DNA from: Hymenobacter gelipurpurascens
Lineage (GTDB): Bacteria; Bacteroidota; Bacteroidia; Cytophagales; Hymenobacteraceae
NCBI RefSeq assembly: GCF_900187375.1
Contig: NZ_FYEW01000001.1
Span: 2,294,001-2,358,000, forward strand
DNA: 64,000 nucleotides
Direction: 5' to 3'
Shown: in pieces, positions 39,625-47,887 of the stretch
Layout: each line of letters opens with the position of its first letter
Position numbering within the stretch: position 1 is the stretch's first letter
Program-made: the position numbers and the translations under genes
Notes under the pieces: model-generated
Told to the model about the DNA's origin: nothing
The model's database searches: none
The model's input: the letters and a program-made list of their open reading frames with translations, nothing else

Positions 39625-41025
39625 TTATTTCTTCAATATAATATACCCATAAGCTGGCAGCGAAACCTGAGTACCCAGCGTGATAGAACCGCCTTGCAGG
39701 GCATTGGTCCAAGTAGAATTAGCTAAGGCAGCAGGCATTACATATTCCTTGGCGCTGTTGCGCACGTTCACCAGCACCAAGGCCTGCTCCGTGCCGGCTG
39801 TTTTGGTGAAGGCGCAGACATCGGTGGAGCTGTAGGCCACTGGCGTGCCGTGCCGGAGAGCAGCGCTGCCGGCGCGGGTAGCAAGCAGTTGCTTGTAGGC
39901 CTTCGTGACATCGGAATGAATGCCCCAGCTGACTTTCACGGAGGTGAAGGGGAAAGGAATGGCGGTGGTCATGCCGGCTTCCTGGCCGTTGTAAATCATC
40001 GGCACGCCCTTGTAGCAGGAGGCAATAACGAAGGCCGACATGGCCCCAGCATTGCCCCCAAACAAGGCTACCGGGGTGCCATCGGAGCCGTTTACATCGT
40101 GGTTGGTGATGTAGCGCACCACCTGTTGGGTACCGGTGGCCTGCGCGTACTCGCTATTATTCAGCGCATCGAAGGTGGTAGCCGGAGCATTACGGCGGTA
40201 TACATCCCAGAAGCCGCCGTAGAAATTGAAGCCGAAGTTGTAATCGAAGCCCGCCGTAAAGTTGGCGTTACGGGAGCTTTCGGACAGCAGCAGCAGCTTA
40301 TGCGACTTCACGTTGCGCAGCGTATCGATGGCCTGCTTCCAGAAATCAACGGGCGGCGCATCGGCATAATCGAAGCGGAAGCCATCGACATTGGCCGTGT
40401 ACACCCACGACTTCATGGCGTCAATCATGGCTAGGCGCATCGGGGCACTGGCAAAATTCAGCTGGGCTACGTCGGTGTAATTGGTATTGGGTGGGCTCTG
40501 AATGACGCCGGAGGCATTGCGCAGGTACCACTCGGGGTGCTGCGTAATCCAGGCATTATCCCAGCTGGTGTGGTTGGCCACCCAATCCAGCATCACGCTC
40601 ATGCCGCGGCTATGGGCCGCGTCCACCAGCGCCCGTAGGTCGGTGAGTGTTCCAAACTCAGGGTTCACGGCCGTGTAGTCCTTCACGGCATAGGGCGAGT
40701 TCACTCCTTTCACCTGGCCTACCGGGTAAATGGGCATCAGGTACACCACGTTTACGCCCAAGGCCTTGATAGAATCCATGCGAGTGGTTACGCCCGCGAA
40801 ATTCCCGCTTTGGCTGAAGGCGCGCATGTTCACCTGATATATCACCGCATCCTCGCGGTTAGGAACCGCCGTGAAAGGAGTACCATACTGAGCGGGCGTG
40901 GTGGATACGGGTGGGGCAACGGGCGCCGGGGCATCTGCCGCCGAATCCGATTTACAGCTGGTCAGTAGCCCGACAGTGAGAAGTACAGTTAGGCTGTTTT
41001 TGAACGCTGATTTTAGAAAGGACAT
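39625..41025 (-). CDS. GH13 alpha-amylase family lipoprotein
   Basis: This is a 466-residue alpha-glucan-degrading enzyme on the cell surface or in the periplasm. Start 41025 opens a lipoprotein signal (MSFLKSAFKNSLTVLLTVGL, then LTSC). The open frame to 41151 reads through a hairpin. GH13 regions are clear: VMLDWVANHTSWDN (region I), GFRFDYADAPPVDFW with nucleophile Asp (II), LLLSESSR with acid/base Glu (III) and VRYITNHDVNGSDG with Asp (IV). Its upstream neighbour on the same strand is the GH97 alpha-glucosidase. Together they could degrade maltooligosaccharides. No SusC/D pair is nearby. Confidence 0.92.
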   Translation of the reverse strand: MSFLKSAFKNSLTVLLTVGLLTSCKSDSAADAPAPVAPPVSTTPAQYGTPFTAVPNREDAVIYQVNMRAFSQSGNFAGVTTRMDSIKALGVNVVYLMPIYPVGQVKGVNSPYAVKDYTAVNPEFGTLTDLRALVDAAHSRGMSVMLDWVANHTSWDNAWITQHPEWYLRNASGVIQSPPNTNYTDVAQLNFASAPMRLAMIDAMKSWVYTANVDGFRFDYADAPPVDFWKQAIDTLRNVKSHKLLLLSESSRNANFTAGFDYNFGFNFYGGFWDVYRRNAPATTFDALNNSEYAQATGTQQVVRYITNHDVNGSDGTPVALFGGNAGAMSAFVIASCYKGVPMIYNGQEAGMTTAIPFPFTSVKVSWGIHSDVTKAYKQLLATRAGSAALRHGTPVAYSSTDVCAFTKTAGTEQALVLVNVRNSAKEYVMPAALANSTWTNALQGGSITLGTQVSLPAYGYIILKK

Positions 41026-41054
41026 CACGTAGAGTTTACAGAAGATAGTAATGA

Positions 41055-41105
41055 GCAGCAGCGCCATGCGGTAATGGTTTTCACCGCATGGCGCTGCTGC
41101 TTTTT
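41055..41105. repeat. 18-bp perfect hairpin with T-run between GH97 and GH13 genes
   Basis: GCAGCAGCGCCATGCGGT (41055-41072) is fully complementary to ACCGCATGGCGCTGCTGC (41083-41100), followed by TTTTT on the plus strand. It has the form of a terminator for rightward transcription, but no rightward gene lies before it. On the minus strand it sits in the leader of the GH13 gene. Confidence 0.7.
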
Positions 41106-41129
41106 GAGTTGTATACTGTTGAATACAGT

Positions 41130-41207
41130 CGTTCAGTTGGCATGACCCCACCCCCGGCCCCTCTCCCGGAGAGGAGGGGCCGGGGGTGGGGTCATGCCAA
41201 CTGAACG
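41130..41207. repeat. Near-perfect 37-bp-stem palindrome after the GH97 gene
   Basis: CGTTCAGTTGGCATGACCCC and its full complement at 41188-41207 continue inward as CACCCCCGGCCCCTCTCC/GGAGAGGAGGGGCCGGGGGTG around CGG. It is a very stable, very GC-rich hairpin in the 197-base gap to the GH13 gene. Distinct from the GTCATCCTGAG family. Confidence 0.9.
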
Positions 41208-41222
41208 AAGAACTGGCCTAGA

Positions 41223-43328
41223 TTACTTCCCTACCTGCTTGATGCTCACGGCTGCACCACCACCGGCGGCCAGCTGCAGCTTGAGCGTGGTTTTGCTGTC
41301 TACCTTCTGCTTGCGAATTTGGTAGGCCTGGGGGTTCTTATCCCAGGAAGCGCCTTTGCCGTCGGTGTAGAGGATGGCTTCGTACTTGGTGCCGGGCGTG
41401 AGGAAGTCGAGCTTGACGGTTTGGGTGCGGGCGTTTTCATCGGTGATGCTGCCCACGTACCACTCCTCCTTGCCTTTGGCTTTGCGGGCCGTGGTGATAT
41501 AGTCGCCGGGCTCGGCCAACAGGATGCGCGTGTCGTCCCAGTCTACGGCTACGTCTTTAATGAACTGGAAGGCGTCGAGGTGCTGCTCGTAGGCCTCGGG
41601 TAAGTCGGCGGCCATTTGCACGGGGCTGTACATGGTTACGTAGAGGGCCAGCTGTTTAGCCAGCGTGGTGTGCACCTGCTTGCCTTGGTTGCGCTCCGGG
41701 TTCCAGCCTTCCAGCTTGATTTGGAAGATGCCGGGCGTGTAGTCCATGGGGCCGCCCATGAGGCGGGTGAAGGGCAGAATGGTCTCGTGCTCGGGCGGGT
41801 TGCCGCTGCTCCAGGCGTTGAACTCATTGCCGCGGGCTGCTTCCGAGGCTAGCCAGTTGGGGTACGTGCGGTGGAGGCCAGTCGGGCGCACCGACTCGTG
41901 CATGTCCACCATAATCTGGTTTTCGCCGGTTTTCTGGGCCGTGCGGTTGTAGTGGTTCACCATCCACTGGCCGTCGTGGTGCTCCCCGCGCGGGATGATG
42001 CGGCCCACGTAGCCGGTTTTCACGGCGTCGTAGCCGTACTGCTTCATGAAGCGGTAGGCGGCATCCTGGCGGCGCTCATAGTTGGTAACAGAGGAGCTGG
42101 TTTCGTGGTGCATCATCAGCTTCACGCCTTTGCCGGCGGCGTAGGCCTGTAGCTCGGGCACGTTGAAATCGGGGTACGGCGTCACGAAGTCGAACACCTC
42201 TTCCTTCCAGTTATTCGCCCAGTCTTCCCAGCCCACGTTCCAGCCTTCTACCAGCACGCTGGCTAGGCCATGTTTGGCGGCGAAGTCGATGTAGCGCTTC
42301 ACGTTCTGGGTGTTGGCGCCGTGGTGGCCGTTGGGCTTGAGCTTGCTCCAGTCGGTGCCGGCGAGCTTGATGTTGCTGGTATCGGCGTAGTTCCAGCTGG
42401 CTTTGTTGACGTGCATTTCCCACCACACGCCCACGAATTTCTGGGGCTTAATCCAGTCGGTGGTTGCGAAGGAGGTAGGCTCATTCAGGTTTAGGATGAG
42501 CTTGCTGGCCAGCACTTCGGGGGCTTTGTCGCTGACAATGATGGTGCGCCACGGCGTGTGCTCGGGGGCTTGCAGGTAGGCAGCCGCGCCAGTGGCAGAA
42601 GGCACCAGCTGGCTGCTCAGCCCAAAGCTCTTAGTATCCACATTGAGCATCATGGCCGGGTAGTTCACCAGTGCCGCCTCGTGGATGTTCACGTACAGCC
42701 CATCATCCGACTTGAGCATGAGCGGCGTCTGCACCCGATTTGGGGCTGATTTCTCCTGAATATGCTCAATGGGGGTGGTATTGACCTCGCTCAGGCGCGT
42801 CTGGCTATATGTGTATTCGTTGGAATCGTAGTCGCCGGGAATCCAGAAGGCCTTGTGGTTGGCGGGCAGGTTGAACTCGGATTTCTCTTCCTGCACCACG
42901 AAGTACGTGAGGCCGGGTTGCTGCGGAAACTCGTAGCGGAAACCCAGGCCATCATCATACAGGCGAAAGCGCACCACCACGCGGCGGCCGTTGCTGGTTG
43001 GCTGCTGCAGCGTCACGGCCAGTTCCTTGTAGTGGTTCCGAATCTGCTTCACCTCGCCCCATACGGGCGCCCAGGTATCGTCGTGCTGGCTGGAATCGAC
43101 GCGCGCAATGGTCAGGGCCTTATCCAGCGCCTGCTGGCCTTGCAGCAACATGCCGAGGCGACTGGGCTTTAGGACTGGCCTAGCGCCGAAGCGGAGCTGG
43201 TAGGTCGGCTCGCCGCTGGGGCTGAGTTGAAAGTTGAGGGTGAGCTTTTTACCGGGCGAGTGAACGGTTTGCGCCTGGGCAGAGAAACCGATGAAGCCAG
43301 CCAGTAGCAGGAAGGAAAGTCGTTTCAT
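41223..43328 (-). CDS. GH97 alpha-glucosidase (SusB-like)
   Basis: This is a 701-residue exported glycosidase with a clear signal peptide (MKRLSFLLLAGFIGFSAQAQ). The N-terminal beta-sandwich has HSPGKKLTLNFQL and VRFRLYDDGLGFRYEF. The barrel has FVGVWWEMHVNKASW, VLVEGWNVGWEDW, MMHHETSSSVTNYERR, MVDMHESVRPTG and ARGNEFNAWSSGNPPEHETI. These contain the Glu residues that act as acid, base and calcium ligands in SusB-type GH97 enzymes. It would release glucose from alpha-glucans. The pairing with GH13 at 39625 fits starch or maltodextrin use. Confidence 0.93.
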   Translation of the reverse strand: MKRLSFLLLAGFIGFSAQAQTVHSPGKKLTLNFQLSPSGEPTYQLRFGARPVLKPSRLGMLLQGQQALDKALTIARVDSSQHDDTWAPVWGEVKQIRNHYKELAVTLQQPTSNGRRVVVRFRLYDDGLGFRYEFPQQPGLTYFVVQEEKSEFNLPANHKAFWIPGDYDSNEYTYSQTRLSEVNTTPIEHIQEKSAPNRVQTPLMLKSDDGLYVNIHEAALVNYPAMMLNVDTKSFGLSSQLVPSATGAAAYLQAPEHTPWRTIIVSDKAPEVLASKLILNLNEPTSFATTDWIKPQKFVGVWWEMHVNKASWNYADTSNIKLAGTDWSKLKPNGHHGANTQNVKRYIDFAAKHGLASVLVEGWNVGWEDWANNWKEEVFDFVTPYPDFNVPELQAYAAGKGVKLMMHHETSSSVTNYERRQDAAYRFMKQYGYDAVKTGYVGRIIPRGEHHDGQWMVNHYNRTAQKTGENQIMVDMHESVRPTGLHRTYPNWLASEAARGNEFNAWSSGNPPEHETILPFTRLMGGPMDYTPGIFQIKLEGWNPERNQGKQVHTTLAKQLALYVTMYSPVQMAADLPEAYEQHLDAFQFIKDVAVDWDDTRILLAEPGDYITTARKAKGKEEWYVGSITDENARTQTVKLDFLTPGTKYEAILYTDGKGASWDKNPQAYQIRKQKVDSKTTLKLQLAAGGGAAVSIKQVGK

Positions 43329-43428
43329 AAACGGGGCAGGAATGGAATAGGAAAGATACGCTGCTGCTTTCCACGCCTGCTAGGCCAGTGTTGCCCGCTA
43401 CTGGTTTTGTATTACCCAAAGGACGAGG

Positions 43429-44295
43429 TTATTTCGGCTTTTTATATAACGTCTCAAAGGCCTTATATACCGCTCGGTGCAGGATGGTGGCGTGCGTTTC
43501 TTCGGGGAACGGCACGTAGTCAATGCGCCCAACCCTTGCCGGAGTGGCGCGCAGTAAAGCCACCATGCCCTCCGTGGCTTTCTTCATTTCGGGGCCTTCG
43601 TTGCCGAGGGCCACGAATACGTTGGCGGGTGCAGCCGTGGAGGACTGCTTTAGTAAGCCGGGCGCTTGCGCTACCAGGGATTCATCGTCCCACCACAGAC
43701 TGGGGCTGGCAATGATGTAGGTATTGAAGAGCGTAGGCTTTTTCAACAGCACTTCCATGGCAAACAACCCGCCCAACGACTGGCCTATGATGGTTTTTTG
43801 CCCGTTGGTGCGGTAGGTTTTCTCCACGTACGGCTGCAGGTCCTGCTCCAGAAACCGCATAAATGCCGCCGACTTGCCGGTGGTTGGGTAATCCTTGAGG
43901 TCCTTGGCATTGCGGGTTGGAAAGGTGAAGTCGCGCCTTCTGTCCACGGTGGCAATGCCTACCACAATGGATTTGGGCAATACGTCAATCCAGGGAAACG
44001 TCAGGTACTGCACCAGGCCTACGATGTGGATGAAGTCCTCATCGGCAGAGCCATCCAGCAGGTAGATTACGGGATACTTCACCTTGGGGTCGGCGGCGTA
44101 CCCGTCGGGCAAGTAAATGTTCAGCACCCGCTCTTCGTTCAGCTGCACCGATTTGATGCGGTCGATGTGGCCTAGCACGAACGGTTCGGGCTTTGGTTGC
44201 TGACTTTGGGCATGAGCAGTTGACAATACCAGCAACGCCAGAATAAACAGGGTGACCTGGCCTAGAAAAGAGGTACGCAGAGGGGAGTGAAGCAT
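43429..44295 (-). CDS. Alpha/beta hydrolase of the esterase D family, exported
   Basis: This is a 288-residue secreted esterase-like protein (signal LFILALLVLSTAHAQ). KYPVIYLLDGSADEDFIHIV is the early block of the putative esterase family. KTIIGQSLGGLFAMEVLLKK has the nucleophile Ser near residue 163, and the His is probably EETHATILHRAVY near the end. Relatives include trilactone siderophore esterases and tributyrin esterases. The neighbours are polysaccharide enzymes, so a feruloyl- or acetyl-esterase role is possible. I see no siderophore genes. Confidence 0.85.
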   Translation of the reverse strand: MLHSPLRTSFLGQVTLFILALLVLSTAHAQSQQPKPEPFVLGHIDRIKSVQLNEERVLNIYLPDGYAADPKVKYPVIYLLDGSADEDFIHIVGLVQYLTFPWIDVLPKSIVVGIATVDRRRDFTFPTRNAKDLKDYPTTGKSAAFMRFLEQDLQPYVEKTYRTNGQKTIIGQSLGGLFAMEVLLKKPTLFNTYIIASPSLWWDDESLVAQAPGLLKQSSTAAPANVFVALGNEGPEMKKATEGMVALLRATPARVGRIDYVPFPEETHATILHRAVYKAFETLYKKPK

Positions 44296-44362
44296 GAGGC
44301 TAAGCTAGCGCAGAAAGTTAAACCATGCGGCTGTGTTGAGTTGGCCGAATATATAACGCCAA

Positions 44363-44477
44363 GCCGATGTAGAGACGCAATATGATGCGTCTCGTCGTTG
44401 AACAATTGGCCTAGCGTAATACGTGGCAAACAACATCAGCAACGACGAGACGCAACATATTGCATCTCTACATCGGC
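44363..44477. repeat. Palindrome of the GATGTAGAGACGCAA family
   Basis: GCCGATGTAGAGACGCAATA and on through GCGTCTCGTCGTTG pairs with CAACGACGAGACGCAACATA and on through CTCTACATCGGC. The arms have a few matched mismatches. The centre contains TTGGCCTAGCG. It lies in the gap between the esterase and phosphodiesterase genes, and a further CATCGGCCTAGCG tail follows. Confidence 0.85.
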
Positions 44478-44543
44478 CTAGCGTCAGCACGCGAGATATC
44501 CTGACAAGCTCGACATGACGTGTAGTATCGTTTAATAAAACGC

Positions 44544-45500
44544 TTAAAACTCCAGCCGCCGACCTTGCTCCGGGAATACCAGTTTCAGTTGGAGCTTATT
44601 GGCTTCGGTGAGCTGTTTTCTGATGATGGCTTCGTTGCCGGGCTTGATGTGCGTGATGACCACCGGCAGCCCACGAAGGGCAGCCAGGCCAGTTAACTGG
44701 CCTAGTGCCTCCATTTCCTGCAGGAGCAGCGCCGGCGTGAGGTGGCCGAACAGCTGCTTTTCCGGCTGCGTGTTGGGGTAGGATGCTTCGATGAAAATGG
44801 CCTTGAGCTGGTGGGCCTTTATTAGTGGCTGCACAGCTTGCCACACGGTGCGTAGGTTCTGGCTTTGCTCCACGGCATCGGCACCGGTGTCGCCGAGGCA
44901 AAGCAGGTAGTTGCTGCCGCTACGCACCAGAAATGCGGCGCTTTGGTAGGGTTTGCCGTGGCTGAGCGGAAATGCCTGCACCCGGAGTGTGGTGTTCTCA
45001 ATGGCTGTTTCCTGCTGCGGCACCAGTGCCCGCAGCTGATATTTCTTCAGGGCCGGTGGGTTGCCACCGCTGCCGAAGTTCGGCCAGGCGCGCCAGTTGA
45101 AGTAGTCGTTTTGGATGATGGTGAGGCAGCTCTGGAGCCCGTAGATGTTTTTGGGCGTATCGTCAGGCGCACCCAGGAGCAGGCCGGCGACGTGGTCGAG
45201 GTGAGCGTGGGAAATGAGGTAGGCTTTGATCTGGTTGCGCACCACCTGCCCGGCCGGAGCGGAGAATACCTTGTTACTGATGGCTTTTTCGACTCCGCTA
45301 TACACGGTTCCGGCATCAAGGCAGGCGTAGGAAGAGGAACCAGCCGGAGCTACCAGATAGGCCGAGAGGTTGCTTTCCTGTAGGCCACCTTTTACGCCCA
45401 GCGGAACTATGGTGAAGCTCGGGACAGTCTGGGCGGAAGCGGCTGGGTTAACCAAGAGAAAAGCCCAGACAAGCCCTGATAAATGAACAGAGAAGCGCAT
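44544..45500 (-). CDS. Class II 3',5'-cyclic-nucleotide phosphodiesterase family, exported
   Basis: This is a 318-residue secreted metallo-beta-lactamase-fold enzyme (signal to SAQ). The metal-binding motif is ISHAHLDHVAGLLLGAP near residue 97, and LLCLGDTGADAVEQ near 205 and VITHIKPGNEAI near 285 supply further ligands. FIEASYPN is typical of class II PDEs of the yeast PDE1/CpdP type. The reaction (cAMP or cGMP hydrolysis) is the family's. In a periplasmic protein it may act on external cyclic nucleotides. It is 38 bases from the GNAT gene. Confidence 0.87.
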   Translation of the reverse strand: MRFSVHLSGLVWAFLLVNPAASAQTVPSFTIVPLGVKGGLQESNLSAYLVAPAGSSSYACLDAGTVYSGVEKAISNKVFSAPAGQVVRNQIKAYLISHAHLDHVAGLLLGAPDDTPKNIYGLQSCLTIIQNDYFNWRAWPNFGSGGNPPALKKYQLRALVPQQETAIENTTLRVQAFPLSHGKPYQSAAFLVRSGSNYLLCLGDTGADAVEQSQNLRTVWQAVQPLIKAHQLKAIFIEASYPNTQPEKQLFGHLTPALLLQEMEALGQLTGLAALRGLPVVITHIKPGNEAIIRKQLTEANKLQLKLVFPEQGRRLEF

Positions 45501-45538
45501 CAGTCAGCTTTTAAGTAAGATTTTATACGACATCCCTG

Positions 45539-45973
45539 CTACCCCTTCCACTCCCCTATCGTCATCTCAAACCGCACTTCCCCACTTTTAGTCCGACCGG
45601 TTTCTTGCCAGCCTTGGCGGCGGTAGAACGCCTCAGCACGGGTGCCGGGAGCTGTGCTCAGCCACACAGTTTCGGAGGCTTGGGCGAAGTACCAGTTGAG
45701 CATCAACTCATGCAGCCGCTTACCAATGCCTTGCCCGGCAAACTCTGGCAACACGAACAGCGCCCAGATGCTGTGGCCTAGCAGATCGGCAATACCAAAG
45801 CCCACGATAGTGCCTTCTGCTTCGCACAGCCAGCCTTTGCCGCGCTGGGTGAGGTAGTCGGTGTAGTCTCGGGCTGTGACCAGCGCGGGGTTGGATAGGC
45901 GGTTTTCCTGCACCGACAGGCGTACCATCGAGAGCTGTGGGATATCGGGTGTCTGCGCCTCGCGAAACAGCAT
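45539..45973 (-). CDS. GNAT family N-acetyltransferase
   Basis: This is a 144-residue acetyl-CoA-dependent acyltransferase. The acetyl-CoA site is ALFVLPEFAGQGIGKRLHEL (residues 73-92; the Q/RxxGxG/A loop is Q-G-I-G-K), followed by TVWLSTAPGTRAEAFYRRQG and a FEMTI strand. The start MLFREAQTPDIPQ is typical. The acceptor is unknown, as in most members. Confidence 0.9.
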   Translation of the reverse strand: MLFREAQTPDIPQLSMVRLSVQENRLSNPALVTARDYTDYLTQRGKGWLCEAEGTIVGFGIADLLGHSIWALFVLPEFAGQGIGKRLHELMLNWYFAQASETVWLSTAPGTRAEAFYRRQGWQETGRTKSGEVRFEMTIGEWKG

Positions 45974-46081
45974 GAGAGAAATGGTTAAGGCCTGAGAACG
46001 GCTGAAATTATCTATTTCCGCGGCAATCCGTTGATGTAGGGAGTGGCCTAGGCCACTGAGTCTGGTTCCCTACTCTTTCCT

Positions 46082-47704
46082 ATGCAGCAGAACCCACCCC
46101 AAAACCTGTTTCAGCGCGAGCACCTTGTACAGCAGCTTGCTGCGCATCCCGTCTGGGACCTGCTTGTGATTGGTGGTGGCGCGACTGGCCTAGGCATTGC
46201 CCTCGACGGGGCCAGCCGCGGCTACAGAACGCTACTACTGGAGCAGGTAGATTTTGCCAAGGGCACCAGTAGCCGCAGCACCAAGCTCGTGCACGGCGGC
46301 GTGCGCTACCTCGCGCAGGGCGACGTAGGCCTGGTGCGCGAGGCGCTGTACGAGCGGGGCTTGCTCCTGAAAAATGCGCCTCATCTCGTCAAGAATCAGG
46401 ATTTCATCATCCCGAACTATGAGTGGTGGGGCGGCCCCTTTTACACTATCGGCCTGAAGATGTACGACCTGCTGGCCGGTGAGCTGAGCCTGGGTGCCTC
46501 CGTGCATCTGAGCAAGGACGAAACCCACCGACGCCTCAGCAACCTGAAAACGACTGGCCTACGCGGCAGCGTGCTGTACCACGATGGGCAGTTTGATGAT
46601 GCGCGCCTGGCCATTAATCTGGCGCAAACGGCAATTGAGCACGGCGCGGTGCTGCTCAACCACTTTGGGGTGCACGGGCTGCTGAAAGACGCGCTAGGCC
46701 AGATTACGGGCGTAGCAGCCACCGATGAGGAAACTGGCACCACGTACGAGCTGCGAGCCAAAGCGGTAGTGAATGCCACCGGCGTTTTTGTGGATGATAT
46801 TCTGCAACTGGACCAGCCCGACGCCCCCAAGTTGGTGCGGCCCAGCCAGGGCGTGCACATTGTGGTGGAGAAGTCGTTTCTGCCCGGCGATGATGCCCTG
46901 ATGATTCCCAAGACCGAGGACGGCCGCGTGCTGTTTGCCGTGCCGTGGCACGGCCGGGTAGTATTGGGCACCACCGATACGCCGCTCAATGAACACAGCC
47001 AGGAGCCGCAAGCCCTCGACGAGGAAATCGAATTCATCCTGCGCACCGCCGGCCAGTACCTCACCCGCGCCCCACAGCGCCAGGATGCGCTCAGCGTTTT
47101 CGCGGGGCTGCGGCCGTTGGCGGCTCCGCAAGACGGTTCGGAGAAGACCAGGGAGATTTCGCGCAGCCACAAAATCCTGGTTTCGCCGGGCGGCCTCATT
47201 ACCATCACGGGTGGCAAATGGACTACCTACCGTCGTATGGCCCAGGATGCGGTAGACCGGGCCATTGCCCTCGGCAAGCTCCCCCTCGCCCCTACTCAAA
47301 CGGCCCACCTTCCTATCCACGGCGCGCAGCCCACCCCCGACCGTAGCAGTCACCTCTACGTGTACGGCTCCGATCAGCCGGCCCTGCAAGATCTTATCAA
47401 TTCAGACCCCACACTAGGCCAGTTGCTGGATAATACGCTGGAATTCCTCAAGGCGGAAGTAGTATGGGCGGCCCGCTACGAAATGGCCCGCACCGTGGAA
47501 GATGTGCTGGCCCGGCGGGTGCGCGTGCTGTTCCTGGACGCCCGGGCCGCACTACGCATGGCGCCAACGGTAGCCGCGCTGCTCGCCCAGGAACTCGGTA
47601 AAGACCCACAGTGGCAACAGCAGCAGGTGGCCGCCTTTACAGAGGTAGCTCAGCATTACGTGCTGAAGGAGAAATCTATTGTGGCTAAAGCATTTGTGAG
47701 CTGA
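46082..47704 (+). CDS. glpD: Glycerol-3-phosphate dehydrogenase/oxidase
   Basis: GlpD is an FAD enzyme that oxidises sn-glycerol-3-phosphate to dihydroxyacetone phosphate and passes electrons to the quinone pool. The 540-residue protein has the FAD motif LLVIGGGATGLGIALDGASR (residues 27-46) and LLEQVDFAKGTSSRSTKLVH. GVRYLAQGDVGLVREALYER and SVFAGLRPLAAPQDGSEKT are family blocks. FAVPWHGRVVLGTTDTPLN and LITITGGKWTTYRRMAQDAV close the cofactor domain. The glycerol kinase gene lies 183 bases downstream in the same orientation. No glycerol facilitator gene is seen here. Confidence 0.95.
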   Translation: MQQNPPQNLFQREHLVQQLAAHPVWDLLVIGGGATGLGIALDGASRGYRTLLLEQVDFAKGTSSRSTKLVHGGVRYLAQGDVGLVREALYERGLLLKNAPHLVKNQDFIIPNYEWWGGPFYTIGLKMYDLLAGELSLGASVHLSKDETHRRLSNLKTTGLRGSVLYHDGQFDDARLAINLAQTAIEHGAVLLNHFGVHGLLKDALGQITGVAATDEETGTTYELRAKAVVNATGVFVDDILQLDQPDAPKLVRPSQGVHIVVEKSFLPGDDALMIPKTEDGRVLFAVPWHGRVVLGTTDTPLNEHSQEPQALDEEIEFILRTAGQYLTRAPQRQDALSVFAGLRPLAAPQDGSEKTREISRSHKILVSPGGLITITGGKWTTYRRMAQDAVDRAIALGKLPLAPTQTAHLPIHGAQPTPDRSSHLYVYGSDQPALQDLINSDPTLGQLLDNTLEFLKAEVVWAARYEMARTVEDVLARRVRVLFLDARAALRMAPTVAALLAQELGKDPQWQQQQVAAFTEVAQHYVLKEKSIVAKAFVS

Positions 47705-47730
47705 TTGGCCTAGAACGATTACAGTAAACC

Positions 47731-47803
47731 GTCATGCTGAGTTTGCCGAGACATCTTGCGTGCTTAACACGCGCACGTCATCCTGACGTAGGAAGGATCT
47801 TTT
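47731..47803. repeat. Degenerate remnants of interspersed repeats
   Basis: CCGTCATGCTGAGTTTGCCG (47731-47750) and GCACGTCATCCTGACG with AGGAAGGATCTTTTCACG (from 47773) resemble left arms of the GTCATCCTGAG family. No right arm is present. Seems to be a decayed copy in the glpD-glpK gap. Confidence 0.6.
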
Positions 47804-47887
47804 CACGGGCTGGCTCAACAGGACGTTTTTCTATCCTTAACCGCTCCTTTATTTCTCCCTTCCACCCACTTCTATCCCACCCTTCCC

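Noticed and set aside
41055..41105. Terminator for a rightward gene
   Set aside because: The hairpin and T-run fit the plus strand, but no plus-strand gene precedes it.
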